DNA from: Candidatus Zhuqueibacterota bacterium
GTDB lineage: Bacteria > Zhuqueibacterota > Zhuqueibacteria > Residuimicrobiales > Oceaniaggregativiventaceae
Assembly (NCBI GenBank): GCA_014728085.1
Contig: WJMF01000099.1
Span: forward strand, 62,001-126,000
Reading direction: 5' to 3'
DNA: 64,000 nt
Part shown: in pieces, positions 19,336-27,592 of the stretch
Position numbering within the stretch: the first letter of the stretch is position 1
Layout of the letters: each line of letters begins with the position of its first letter
Program-made: the position numbers and the translations under genes
Notes under the pieces: model-generated
What the model was told of the DNA's origin: nothing
Seen by the model: only the letters and a program-made list of their open reading frames with translations
Databases searched by the model: none

Positions 19336-20229
19336 ATGAGCAGCGAAACGTTAAATGATAACATCTCCGGGGCGTCGGAAATTTTTAATCGGGCCGCTTT
19401 GTTTTTGATTGAGCAAATCAAAGACTTGACAGAATCTGAAAACGACAGCAATCGCATTTTACACATCGCCAAAAAGATTCTTTACGAGCAACCTCGTATG
19501 GCCCCCCTTTATCATCTTCTTAATCTGACGCTTGTTTTGTGGCAGGAATACGGAAGCAGTAATCAGGACAGGGGAAAATTAATTCGGCACATTGAAGAGG
19601 TTATCGATCATGAGAAAAAGGCCGGCAAGCGCATAATCCAACACCTTTTTCCTCTGACGGATCAAAAAACAATTGCTGTTTTTAGTCGCAGCAGCACCAT
19701 TCTCGATGCGCTTTTATATGCACATGAGCAGGGAGCCGTTTTCAGGGTGTTTATCACAGAGGCACGGCCGAATTTGGAAGGACATAAAACGGCAATGGAC
19801 CTGGCCAATGCGGGAATAGAGACCACGTTGGTGGTGGATGCAGCACTTTCTCACGTGGTTCGAAACAGTGATTTTATATGTGTCGGAGCGGATAGAATTT
19901 CTGAAACGTCGGTGATCAACAAAATCGGCACAAAAGCACTCGCCCTGCTCAGCCGGGAGGCAACCAAGCCCATTTATGTTATCAGTAGCGAAAATAAATT
20001 TCTTCCCGATCAGATCAAGATGCGCGACGAAGCCTTACATCCATCCTCAGAGATAGACTCTGAACAGAGGGAAAATTTACATTACTGGAATAAATATTTT
20101 GAAGATATTCCATTAACCCTGTTTACCGGCGTCATCAGCGAATCCGGAATGCTTACGACGGCAAATGTTCGCAAAAGGATTCAAGGGTTGAATTTGCAGG
20201 CGCTGCAAGCCTTATTGCAGAAACAGTGA
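19336..20229 (+). CDS. eIF-2B alpha/MtnA-like family protein (sugar-phosphate isomerase fold)
   Basis: 297 residues from the ATG opening MSSETLNDN; the upstream in-frame extension overlaps the terminator and codes hydrophobic sequence that does not belong to the family. The C-terminal half has VFSRSSTILDAL, FITEARPNLEGHKTAMDLANAGI, VGADRIS and NKIGTKALALLS, the shared signature of eIF-2B regulatory subunits, methylthioribose-1-phosphate isomerase and ribose-1,5-bisphosphate isomerase. The N-terminal half is helical, as in eIF-2B-alpha type proteins. In bacteria these paralogs are likely phosphosugar isomerases; the substrate cannot be told here. It converges on the argA-like gene with only 13 bases between stops. 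Confidence 0.75.
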   Translation: MSSETLNDNISGASEIFNRAALFLIEQIKDLTESENDSNRILHIAKKILYEQPRMAPLYHLLNLTLVLWQEYGSSNQDRGKLIRHIEEVIDHEKKAGKRIIQHLFPLTDQKTIAVFSRSSTILDALLYAHEQGAVFRVFITEARPNLEGHKTAMDLANAGIETTLVVDAALSHVVRNSDFICVGADRISETSVINKIGTKALALLSREATKPIYVISSENKFLPDQIKMRDEALHPSSEIDSEQRENLHYWNKYFEDIPLTLFTGVISESGMLTTANVRKRIQGLNLQALQALLQKQ

Positions 20230-20242
20230 CCGGAAAGCCGTT

Positions 20243-20695
20243 TTACTTTAAATTACGGATCATAGCGATTTCATCGCAATCCGGAAAATGAGGGCAATTG
20301 ATACAATCTTTCCATACCTTATGGGGTAATTCTTTTTTATCAACAATTTGAAATCCCAATTTTTCGAAAAATCCGGGTTTATACGTCAGCGTAAACACGG
20401 TCGGGAGTTCCAGGTCTCGGGCTTCCTGTAAAAAGTATTCGACAATCTCGCGGCCATAGCCTTTTCCGATCTGGTCCGGAGTAATTGCCAATGATCTGAT
20501 CTCGGCTATATCTTCCCAAACGATATTCAGAGCACCACAACCAATGATGGTGTTATTCTCCTCGATGACCATAAAATCCCGCAAAGAATTATAGAGCTGA
20601 ATCCGGGACCGCGCCAGCATTTCTCCGTTGGCGGCATATTGGTTGATCAGCTGTATAATGTTGGGTACATCCTTGATTTTTGCTTTTCGTAACAT
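20243..20695 (-). CDS. argA: GNAT N-acetyltransferase, short-form N-acetylglutamate synthase (ArgA-like)
   Basis: 150 residues forming one GNAT domain: MLRKAKIKDVPNIIQLI, the central IRSLAITPDQIGKGYGREIVEYF acetyl-CoA loop (Q/R-x-x-G-x-G/A type) and YKPGFFEKLGFQ. This matches the stand-alone acetyltransferases annotated as N-acetylglutamate synthase in arginine operons, which lack the amino-acid kinase domain of E. coli ArgA. A cysteine-containing C-terminus (CINCPHFPDCDE) is also usual in this subgroup. It would make N-acetylglutamate, the first arginine intermediate, topping up the acetyl groups recycled by ArgJ. It is the last gene of the operon, 9 bases after argD. Confidence 0.8.
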   Translation of the reverse strand: MLRKAKIKDVPNIIQLINQYAANGEMLARSRIQLYNSLRDFMVIEENNTIIGCGALNIVWEDIAEIRSLAITPDQIGKGYGREIVEYFLQEARDLELPTVFTLTYKPGFFEKLGFQIVDKKELPHKVWKDCINCPHFPDCDEIAMIRNLK

Positions 20696-20704
20696 AATGA
20701 ATTA

Positions 20705-21886
20705 TCATCCTTTTAGAGAGCGTTGAAATATTCCCATAGCTTTATCGATGTGTTTCTTTTTTACCGTCAGCGGAGGCAAAAAACGAATCGTATTGTTACC
20801 GGCTTTGCAAAGTAGCAATCCGTTTGATACGCAGGTTTGTATGATTTTTTGTGGATCCTGGTCGAGTTCGACTCCTACAATTAATCCTTTCCCGCGTATG
20901 GCGGTTATCTTGTCTGATTTTATTTGAGAAAGTTGATCTTTCAGATATTGGCCGGTTTTTTTGACATGGGTCAAAAAGTCACCGTCTGCTATCGTTTTAA
21001 TGACATGTTCGGCGACTCGACTTACCAGGGGGCCGCCTCCGAAAGTTGATCCGTGATTTCCCACTTTGGTATGTTCAGCGATATGATCCTTCATCAAAAT
21101 GGTTCCCATCGGCAGTCCCCCTGCGATGGGTTTGGCCATCGTCATTATATCGGGTTCAATGCCGGAATGTTCATAAGCACAAAATGAGCCGGTGCGTCCA
21201 AGTCCACATTGAATTTCATCAAAAATGAGCAGACAATTATTTTCATCACAGAGGTTGCGCAAGCCCTGCAAAAAGGCTTTTTGCGCCGGGAAAATACCGC
21301 TTTCGCCCTGCACCGGTTCTGCAATAATGGCGCAGGTGTGAGGCGTGATATGTTTTTTTACTGATTCGAGATCGTTAAAGGTTGCATAGACAAAGCCGGG
21401 AACAAGGGGCTCAAAACCTTCCCAGAATTTCGGCTGTCCCGTTGCACTAAGCGCGCCAAAGGTGCGGCCATGAAACGCCTGGTGAAATGAGATGATTTGA
21501 TGGGCGTTTTTGTCCTTGACCGCGTGCGCCCATTTGCGGGCTATTTTCAGCGCTCCCTCAATCGCCTCCGCTCCTGAATTGCAGAAAAACACCTTGTCGG
21601 CAAAGGTTATCCGTGTGAGTAATTCAGCAACCCGAATCTGTGGTTCCGAATAATAAAGATTTGAACAGTGCCATAATTTTTCAGCCTGTTTTTTCAATAT
21701 TTTTACAGATGTTTTTTCACAGTGCCCAAGTGCGTTTACCGCAATACCGGCACAAAAGTCGAGATACTTTTTGTTCTCTTTATCATACACATATACACCC
21801 TTTCCGTGTGTGAGAACAAAATCAGGTCTGCTGTAGGTGTTTAAAATTACCTTTTTTTCAAGTTGTATACATTTTCCAGTGTTCAT
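20705..21886 (-). CDS. argD: Acetylornithine aminotransferase
   Basis: 393 residues, the normal length for ArgD. Class-III PLP aminotransferase features are GHCEKTSVKILKKQAEKLWH, FCNSGAEAIEGALKIARKW, SFHQAFHGRTFGALSATGQ, LLIFDEIQCGLGRTG and the PLP lysine in MAKPIAGGLPMG. It interconverts N-acetylglutamate semialdehyde and N-acetylornithine in arginine synthesis (and may serve in lysine synthesis). Unlike the tightly packed genes around it, it is separated from argB by 109 bases containing its own promoter-like sequence and a hairpin. Confidence 0.93.
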   Translation of the reverse strand: MNTGKCIQLEKKVILNTYSRPDFVLTHGKGVYVYDKENKKYLDFCAGIAVNALGHCEKTSVKILKKQAEKLWHCSNLYYSEPQIRVAELLTRITFADKVFFCNSGAEAIEGALKIARKWAHAVKDKNAHQIISFHQAFHGRTFGALSATGQPKFWEGFEPLVPGFVYATFNDLESVKKHITPHTCAIIAEPVQGESGIFPAQKAFLQGLRNLCDENNCLLIFDEIQCGLGRTGSFCAYEHSGIEPDIMTMAKPIAGGLPMGTILMKDHIAEHTKVGNHGSTFGGGPLVSRVAEHVIKTIADGDFLTHVKKTGQYLKDQLSQIKSDKITAIRGKGLIVGVELDQDPQKIIQTCVSNGLLLCKAGNNTIRFLPPLTVKKKHIDKAMGIFQRSLKG

Positions 21887-21920
21887 CTTATTTCCCGTAA
21901 AGGTTCAAAATTTTCTCTTG

Positions 21921-21936
21921 CCCGGTAGCAACCGGG
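21921..21936 (-). other. GC-rich hairpin in the argD leader
   Basis: CCCGGT and ACCGGG form a perfect 6-bp stem with a 4-base loop, 35 bases before the argD start on the coding strand. There is no T run after it, so it is not an intrinsic terminator; it could affect transcript stability or processing. Function unknown. Confidence 0.45.
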
Positions 21937-21953
21937 TCATGGATAGGTTCACT

Positions 21954-21981
21954 AAAATATAAAAATCATTTATGAGGTCAA
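21954..21981 (-). promoter_or_regulatory. Internal sigma-70-type promoter for argD-argA
   Basis: Read on the minus strand, TTGACC (21976-21981), a 16-base spacer and TATTTT (21954-21959) lie entirely within the argB-argD gap. Start of transcription would be near 21947, giving a leader of about 60 bases that includes the hairpin. This would let the last two genes be expressed apart from the long operon. Confidence 0.55.
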
Positions 21982-21995
21982 AACGAATTTTTTAT

Positions 21996-22775
21996 TTAAA
22001 GCTGGATAACAGTTCCCGTTGTTTCGTTCTGGTCAAGCATCTGTTCCAGAGCTCTGGCGCCCTGCCATTTGGTTATATGTACGCGCTTTACTCCGTTTTC
22101 AAGTGCTGCAAAAGCAGAATCCATTTTCGCCACCATACCACCGTGAATTTTGCCCTTATCGATCAATGATTTTATTTCTGCAGCAGCCAGAGCGGATTGC
22201 ACTCTGCCGTCTATCACCAATCCCTGAACGTCCGTGAAATAAATCAGATCCGAGCTGGTGGTTGCATACGCGAGGGCGGCTGCAGCGCTGTCCGCATTGA
22301 CGTTGTAGGTTAGACCATTTTGATCTGCGGAAACAGGGGATATCACGGGGACCTGATTCTCTTCGAGAACCCGCAAGACCACGGAAGGATTTATGTTTTT
22401 GATTTTTCCGACTCTTCCGAGAGAGCGGCCATGGCGAAAATAGGGTTCAACATGCAACAGATTTTTGCTTTTACCGGAAAGCGATCGGCAGGTGATGCCG
22501 TATTTTTCGAGATGACTGCAAATCGACTTGTTGACCTCTCTTGAGAGGACGCGTTCCACGATTTTAATGTCCTGCTCGGTTGTAATTCTATAACCATCGA
22601 CAAAAGCAGGTTCCCGTTTTGCTTCTTTTAGAGCCTGACTGATAGCGTTGCCACCGCCATGAACGATGATAAACCGCATATGATGAAGACGTTTAAATGC
22701 ATCTGCGAGTTCCTGATAACAGCTTTGCCGGTCAAATGCGCGCCCGCCGATTTTTATCAAGATTTTTCTCGTCAT
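21996..22775 (-). CDS. argB: Acetylglutamate kinase
   Basis: 259 residues from the ATG whose ATGA overlaps the argC stop; a longer upstream frame runs back through argC and is not used. Amino-acid kinase features are ILIKIGGRAFD (phosphate-binding Lys and Gly), IIVHGGGNAISQALKEA (substrate loop), VNADSAAAALAYA and a C-terminal GGMVAKMDSAFAAL segment. It phosphorylates N-acetylglutamate, the second step of the arginine pathway. Translational coupling with argC is likely because of the 4-base overlap. Confidence 0.92.
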   Translation of the reverse strand: MTRKILIKIGGRAFDRQSCYQELADAFKRLHHMRFIIVHGGGNAISQALKEAKREPAFVDGYRITTEQDIKIVERVLSREVNKSICSHLEKYGITCRSLSGKSKNLLHVEPYFRHGRSLGRVGKIKNINPSVVLRVLEENQVPVISPVSADQNGLTYNVNADSAAAALAYATTSSDLIYFTDVQGLVIDGRVQSALAAAEIKSLIDKGKIHGGMVAKMDSAFAALENGVKRVHITKWQGARALEQMLDQNETTGTVIQL

Positions 22776-23797
22776 GGCTGTAATCCTGTTTCTTCGTCCA
22801 GGCCCAGGAGTAGATTCATGTTTTGAATGGCTTGCCAGCTCGCTCCCTTGCCGAGATTGTCGATGGCGGAAAAAAGCTGAATGGTATCGTCGTAACGGTT
22901 GCCGACATGAATAAAACAATAGTTTGTATGGATGACCATATTCGTAGAGGGTATGATATCGACAGGCTTGACAAAAGGTTCATTTTTATAGAATTGTTCA
23001 AAGCTGGCGTGAACCGTTGCTCGGTCGACATCTTTTGCCAGGGGGACGTACAAAGTTGAAAACAAGCCCCGGTTCATCGGTATAAGGTGCGGGGTAAAAA
23101 CAACTTTACAGCCTTTATTTTGCTGTTGCAAAATAGTTTCAATCTCTCCGACATGCCGGTGTGTGCGTCCGGGTTTATAGGCAGTGAGATTTTCGTTTGC
23201 CGAGCAGAAATGGCTTGTCGGCGTGGGCGTTTTACCGGCACCGGTGACTCCGGATTTAGAGTCGATAAAAAGCAGGCCGGTGCCCAGTAAATTTGACTTT
23301 ATCAAGGGCAACAGGGCAAGCAAAATACTGGTCGGGTAACAGCCGGGATTACCGACAATGGCCGCAGCTCGGATTTGCTCGCGGTTCCATTCCGGCAATC
23401 CGTAAACCGATTTTTGCAGAAGGTCAGGGTGAGGATGTTTTGTCTGGTACCATTGTGCATAAAGATTCGCTGAACGAAAGCGAAAATCTGCTCCGAGATC
23501 GATGATTTTAATCCCTTTTTGCAAAAGGTCACTGGCCAGGGAGGCGGTCTCGCCTGCCGGCAGGCAGGTAAATACTATATCTGCATCTTTTTCCGCAATC
23601 TGATGTGAAGAGATCAATCGATGTTCGCCATATTGATTTAGCCAGGGATATATCTCTTCCAGCCTTTTGCCGGCACTGCTTTCCGAGGTGGCGTATGCCA
23701 ACGTCACAGCCGGATGCTTGCAGACAAGTCTGATGAGTTCTTCACCCGTATAACCGGTAGCCCCTACGATTCCTATCCTGTGTTTTGTGGAGGTCAT
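22772..23797 (-). CDS. argC: N-acetyl-gamma-glutamyl-phosphate reductase
   Basis: 341 residues. N-terminal Rossmann motif GIVGATGYTGEELIRL; catalytic cysteine at about residue 153 in VGNPGCYPTSILLAL; the C-terminal half has the substrate-binding stretch KTPTPTSHFCSANENLTAYKP and a conserved His in FTPHLIPMNRG. It reduces N-acetylglutamyl-phosphate to the semialdehyde with NADPH. It overlaps both neighbours by ATGA (proC upstream, argB downstream), which shows tight coupling inside the operon. Confidence 0.94.
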   Translation of the reverse strand: MTSTKHRIGIVGATGYTGEELIRLVCKHPAVTLAYATSESSAGKRLEEIYPWLNQYGEHRLISSHQIAEKDADIVFTCLPAGETASLASDLLQKGIKIIDLGADFRFRSANLYAQWYQTKHPHPDLLQKSVYGLPEWNREQIRAAAIVGNPGCYPTSILLALLPLIKSNLLGTGLLFIDSKSGVTGAGKTPTPTSHFCSANENLTAYKPGRTHRHVGEIETILQQQNKGCKVVFTPHLIPMNRGLFSTLYVPLAKDVDRATVHASFEQFYKNEPFVKPVDIIPSTNMVIHTNYCFIHVGNRYDDTIQLFSAIDNLGKGASWQAIQNMNLLLGLDEETGLQP

Positions 23798-24648
23798 TTT
23801 CTCGCTTTTTGGTTTTTTAAATTTTCTTCCGTCAACAGTTGACTGAGTTGTTTTGATTTGTTGGTGGCGGTTTCAACAGCTCTGATCAGCATGGGGCGCA
23901 GGCCATGTGTTTCCAATTCTTTTATTGCTGAGATCGCGGTGCCCCCGGGTGTGGTGACCTGGTCTTTGAGTACGGCCGGATGGACGTTGGTTTCTCTCAC
24001 CAGCTTGGCTGAACCGAGAACGGTCTGAGTCGCGAGCCGGGTGGCAACGTCGCGCGGCAACCCCATCATAACACCGCCATCGGTCAGCGCTTCGATCACC
24101 ATATATATATAGGCGGGGCCGCTACCGCTCATGCCGGTTATGACATCCATAAGCGATTCCGGTACGACCTCGACCATGCCGACTGAACTGAATATCTGCA
24201 TGGCCAATTCTTTATGAACCTTCTTTGCATGCTGACCCAGGCAAATACCGGTAGCCCCCTCGTCGACCACGGCCGGTATGTTCGGCATCGCCCGAATAAC
24301 CGGATTGTGTTTATCCAGTACGGACTGGATGGTATAGGTGTTGATACCGGCCAATATGGATATGATCAGGTGTTCTTTTTTAACAGCGGGTTTTATTTGT
24401 TGTAGTACGGTTTGTATGGTTTGCGGCTTTACGCAGAGGACAATGATATCCGCTTTTTCAACCGCTTTGTTGTTTTTAAGGGTGGTTTGTACACCCCAGT
24501 TGTCTTTAAGGGTTTGCAATCGGCTCTCAAAGATATCGGTTGCGATGATATTTTCAGGCCTGGTTAGGTTTGCTTTAATCAAGCCACCCAGCAGAGCCTC
24601 TCCCATATTGCCGGAACCGATAATTGCAATTGTTTTTGACATTAACAT
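23794..24648 (-). CDS. proC: Pyrroline-5-carboxylate reductase
   Basis: 284 residues. NAD(P)-binding start KTIAIIGSGNMGEALLGGL, the VLCVKPQTIQTVLQQI strand, VIRAMPNIPAVVDEGATGIC, and the C-terminal signature SGSGPAYIYMVIEALTDGGV with VTTPGGTAISAIKELE. It makes proline from pyrroline-5-carboxylate. Its place inside an arginine gene run, with a 4-base overlap to argC, suggests proline and arginine share control here; no proA or proB is seen. The start chosen has AGAGG seven bases upstream. Confidence 0.94.
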   Translation of the reverse strand: MLMSKTIAIIGSGNMGEALLGGLIKANLTRPENIIATDIFESRLQTLKDNWGVQTTLKNNKAVEKADIIVLCVKPQTIQTVLQQIKPAVKKEHLIISILAGINTYTIQSVLDKHNPVIRAMPNIPAVVDEGATGICLGQHAKKVHKELAMQIFSSVGMVEVVPESLMDVITGMSGSGPAYIYMVIEALTDGGVMMGLPRDVATRLATQTVLGSAKLVRETNVHPAVLKDQVTTPGGTAISAIKELETHGLRPMLIRAVETATNKSKQLSQLLTEENLKNQKARK

Positions 24649-24672
24649 TGTCGATCCTCTATAATGTTCAAC

Positions 24673-25866
24673 TCAGGTATGGTATTCAGCATTGATTTCG
24701 ATGTACTTGTGGGTCAGGTCACATGTATAGATGGTCGCTTTTTCTGTGCCTGTTCCCAAACTGGCATGAATTTTTATATCCTTCTTTTTTAATGCGGCTT
24801 TTAGTTTTTTTGTGTCGTATGGGACAGCCGCACCTTCCCGGGCAACCGGAATATCAGCGAACCAGATATCGAGTTTATCGGGTCTGATATCCACGCCGGT
24901 ACTGCCAATGGCCGAAATAACTCTGCCCCAATTCGGATCTTCTCCATAGATCGCAGTCTTTACCAGCTGAGAATTGGCAACAGCTCTTGCCGCCTGTTCG
25001 GCTTGCCCGGTGGTTCGGGCGTTGGTCACGGTGACGCTGATCGACTTTGTGGCTCCTTCTCCATCGGCAGCTAATTTTCGAGTCTGATCGAGGCATATCG
25101 CGTTGAGAGCGTCGAGAAAAACATCATACGCTTGATTTTCTTTGTTGATGATTCGGTTTCCCGACAGTCCATTGGCCAGACAAAAAACACAATCATTGGT
25201 GCTCATTTCGCCGTCTATCGTGAGGCGGTTATAACTGACATTAACCGCCTGATAAAGCGCTTTCTGTAATAAATCTGCTGAAATCGCCACATCTGTCGTG
25301 AGAATAGATATCATTGTCGCCATATTGGGCTGTATCATACCACTTCCTTTGGAAATCGCGCCGATGGTACAGTTGTTTTCTTGCAGCCGGAACGCAACCG
25401 CTTTATGTTTGGGCTTTGTATCTGTGGTTAAGATCGCCTGCGCCGCCTTTGCTCCGTTTTCAGGCGAAAGATTCCGACAGGCCCGTTCTATTCCGCTTCG
25501 CAGCAACGGCATGGGAAGATATTCACCGATAACACCGGTGGAGGCGATCAGTACCTGGCCGGCATCAATATCCAGTCCTTTTGCCGTCAACGCAGCCATT
25601 TCTTCGCAATCGTTCAGGCCTTGCTGACCTGTGCAGGCATTGGCAACACCGCTATTGATTACGATTGCCTGGGCCTCTTTGTTTCGTATGATTTTTTGAC
25701 TGAAAAGAATCGGTGCTGCTTTGAGGGTATTGGTGGTAAAAACGGCTGCCACTGTTGCGGGACAGTCGCTTTTTATCAAAGCAAGATCAGGAGTGCTCTC
25801 TTTAAGCCCTGCATGAATCCCCGCAGCGGCAAAACCCTTCGGGGTTGTTATCGAACCGGTTTTGAT
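24673..25866 (-). CDS. argJ: Bifunctional ornithine acetyltransferase/N-acetylglutamate synthase, apparent ATC start
   Basis: 397 residues if it starts at the ATC at 25866-25864. The in-frame TTG at 25779 would remove the conserved N-terminus TTPKGFAAAGIHAGL. The ATC is preceded at six bases by a strong AGGAGG, and no ATG, GTG or TTG exists in frame nearby, so a non-AUG start (or a sequence error at this base) is implied. The self-cleavage site is KGSGMIQPNMATMI, with the nucleophilic Thr at about 184 separating alpha and beta chains. NPNWGRV-type and GTGTEKATIYTCDLTH segments are conserved. It recycles the acetyl group from acetylornithine to glutamate. It overlaps the end of cimA by 19 bases. 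Confidence 0.9.
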   Translation of the reverse strand: MKTGSITTPKGFAAAGIHAGLKESTPDLALIKSDCPATVAAVFTTNTLKAAPILFSQKIIRNKEAQAIVINSGVANACTGQQGLNDCEEMAALTAKGLDIDAGQVLIASTGVIGEYLPMPLLRSGIERACRNLSPENGAKAAQAILTTDTKPKHKAVAFRLQENNCTIGAISKGSGMIQPNMATMISILTTDVAISADLLQKALYQAVNVSYNRLTIDGEMSTNDCVFCLANGLSGNRIINKENQAYDVFLDALNAICLDQTRKLAADGEGATKSISVTVTNARTTGQAEQAARAVANSQLVKTAIYGEDPNWGRVISAIGSTGVDIRPDKLDIWFADIPVAREGAAVPYDTKKLKAALKKKDIKIHASLGTGTEKATIYTCDLTHKYIEINAEYHT

Positions 25867-27461
25867 TTTGTACCTCCTTTTTTCGCTATTTTTTTCATTT
25901 CTTTTAACAATTTATATCGGATGCTGTCCACCAACGCCTGCCAGCTGGCTTGAATTATATTCTCTGAAACCCCTACCGTCCCCCAAATACTATCGTTGTC
26001 GGCTGATTCGATGAGTACCCGTACCTTGGATGCTGTTGCTGCTGAGCTATCCAGGACACGAACCTTATAATCGACAAGGTACAGTTGTTTTAATGACGGA
26101 TAAAAAGGCTCCAGCGCTTTTCTTAAAGCTTTATCCAGTGCATCCACGGGTCCGTGCCCATCTGCCGCAGTGTGTTCAACAACACCATCCACCCGAACTT
26201 TACAGATCGCTTCCGAATAGGCACTGCTTTCTTCTCTTTTTTCAATAATGACCTTTGCCCCCTGGAGCTCGAAAAAGGGGTGGAATTCTCCTGTTGCTTT
26301 TCTGGCCAAAACCTCAAAGGATCCATCCGCTGCTTCATACTGATAACCGTAATGCTCCAGTTCCTTGAGGTGATCGACGATTTTTTTTACATTGTCGTTA
26401 TCGCCCTTTATGTCGAGCCCCATCTTTTCAGCTTTGAAGACAACGTTGCTTCGCCCTGATTGGTCAGAAATCAGGATACGCTGGTGATTACCGATCAATG
26501 CCGGATCGATATGTTCATAGGTCTTTGGGTTCCGGCGTATCGCACTGACATGAATACCCCCCTTGTGTGCAAAGGCGCTGTTGCCGACAAATGGCAGTTC
26601 GTCACGTTGCGGTATATTGGCGATTTCGCTTATATAGCGGGATACCCTGGTCAGCTCTTTCAGGTCCAGGTTTTTACTTGTCGGGATTTTTAATTTCAAC
26701 GCTGCGTTGGCAATAACCGAACAGAGATTGGCATTGCCGCAGCGTTCTCCATATCCGTTAATGGTGCCCTGTACATGATCAAATCCCTGCTGAATGGCCT
26801 GTAACGAATTGGCGACGGCAACATCGCTGTCATTATGGGCATGAATGCCATAGGAAGCAGAAATGTTTTGTGCCCGCGTATGCTCGATAATGGCTTCCAG
26901 TTGTTTTGGAATGGTGCCGCCATTTGTATCACAAAGAACCAAGCAATCGGCCCCGGCCTCAACCGCTACGTTTAATGTCTCCAGCGCATATTGCGGATTG
27001 GCTTTATGGCCGTCAAAATAATGTTCTGCATCGTATATCACTGTTTTATTTTTTTCTTTCAGATAGGCAATACTGTCGTAAATCATCTCCAGATTTTTCT
27101 CAAGAGTTGTCCTCAAGCCTTCGGTGACATGTAAATCCCAGGACTTTCCGAAAATGGCGATTGCCGGCGTTTTTGCCTTTAACAACAGCCCGATGTTTTT
27201 ATCCTCGCTGACGGTACAATTCGCCCGCCGGGTACTGCCAAAGGCCGCGATTTTTGCGTTTTTCCATTCCAGATCATTCGCTTTTTCAAAAAAGCGAATA
27301 TCTTTGGGGTTGGAACCCGGCCATCCCCCTTCGATATAATCAACACCGAACTGGTCCAGTTTCTTTGCGATTTTTATTTTATCTTCTGCGGTATAGGATA
27401 TCCCCTCGCTTTGCCCTCCGTCGCGGAGGGTGGTGTCATATATGACTAGGGTTCTGTTCAT
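25848..27461 (-). CDS. cimA: (R)-citramalate synthase
   Basis: 537 residues. DTTLRDGGQSEGISYTAEDKI is the DRE-TIM HMGL-like N-terminus with the GGQ/E variant of citramalate synthases rather than the GEQSPG of LeuA (present next door at 28660-30171). YDAEHYFDGHKANPQYALE, VLCDTNGGTIP and ASYGIHAHNDSDVAVANSL give the metal-binding His and Asp residues, and residues beyond about 370 form the LeuA-type regulatory domain. It condenses pyruvate and acetyl-CoA to citramalate, supplying 2-oxobutyrate for isoleucine without threonine ammonia-lyase, which fits its place beside leuB and the ilv genes. Start ATG behind GGAGG. Confidence 0.9.
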   Translation of the reverse strand: MNRTLVIYDTTLRDGGQSEGISYTAEDKIKIAKKLDQFGVDYIEGGWPGSNPKDIRFFEKANDLEWKNAKIAAFGSTRRANCTVSEDKNIGLLLKAKTPAIAIFGKSWDLHVTEGLRTTLEKNLEMIYDSIAYLKEKNKTVIYDAEHYFDGHKANPQYALETLNVAVEAGADCLVLCDTNGGTIPKQLEAIIEHTRAQNISASYGIHAHNDSDVAVANSLQAIQQGFDHVQGTINGYGERCGNANLCSVIANAALKLKIPTSKNLDLKELTRVSRYISEIANIPQRDELPFVGNSAFAHKGGIHVSAIRRNPKTYEHIDPALIGNHQRILISDQSGRSNVVFKAEKMGLDIKGDNDNVKKIVDHLKELEHYGYQYEAADGSFEVLARKATGEFHPFFELQGAKVIIEKREESSAYSEAICKVRVDGVVEHTAADGHGPVDALDKALRKALEPFYPSLKQLYLVDYKVRVLDSSAATASKVRVLIESADNDSIWGTVGVSENIIQASWQALVDSIRYKLLKEMKKIAKKGGTKSKPVR

Positions 27462-27520
27462 ATGAATATCCTCCGGTCTGTGACCAACAGCATCAAAAAA
27501 GCAACAGGGTATGCTGATGG

Positions 27521-27537
27521 TTCGGGAATTTCCCGAA
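27521..27537. promoter_or_regulatory. Perfect 8+1+8 palindrome between leuB and cimA (operator candidate)
   Basis: TTCGGGAA, one base, TTCCCGAA: an exact inverted repeat of 17 bases inside the 131-base leuB-cimA gap, the longest gap inside the operon after the leader. Nearby, CAGCAT (27488-27493) and ATGCTG (27511-27516) form a second, looser inverted repeat. No convincing -35/-10 pair was found beside it. It may bind a dimeric regulator or form an RNA hairpin; the regulator is unknown. Confidence 0.45.
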
Positions 27538-27592
27538 TAAACATCATTAACAATCGATCAGGAGACAATCGGCTAAAATTTTGACATGTTGG

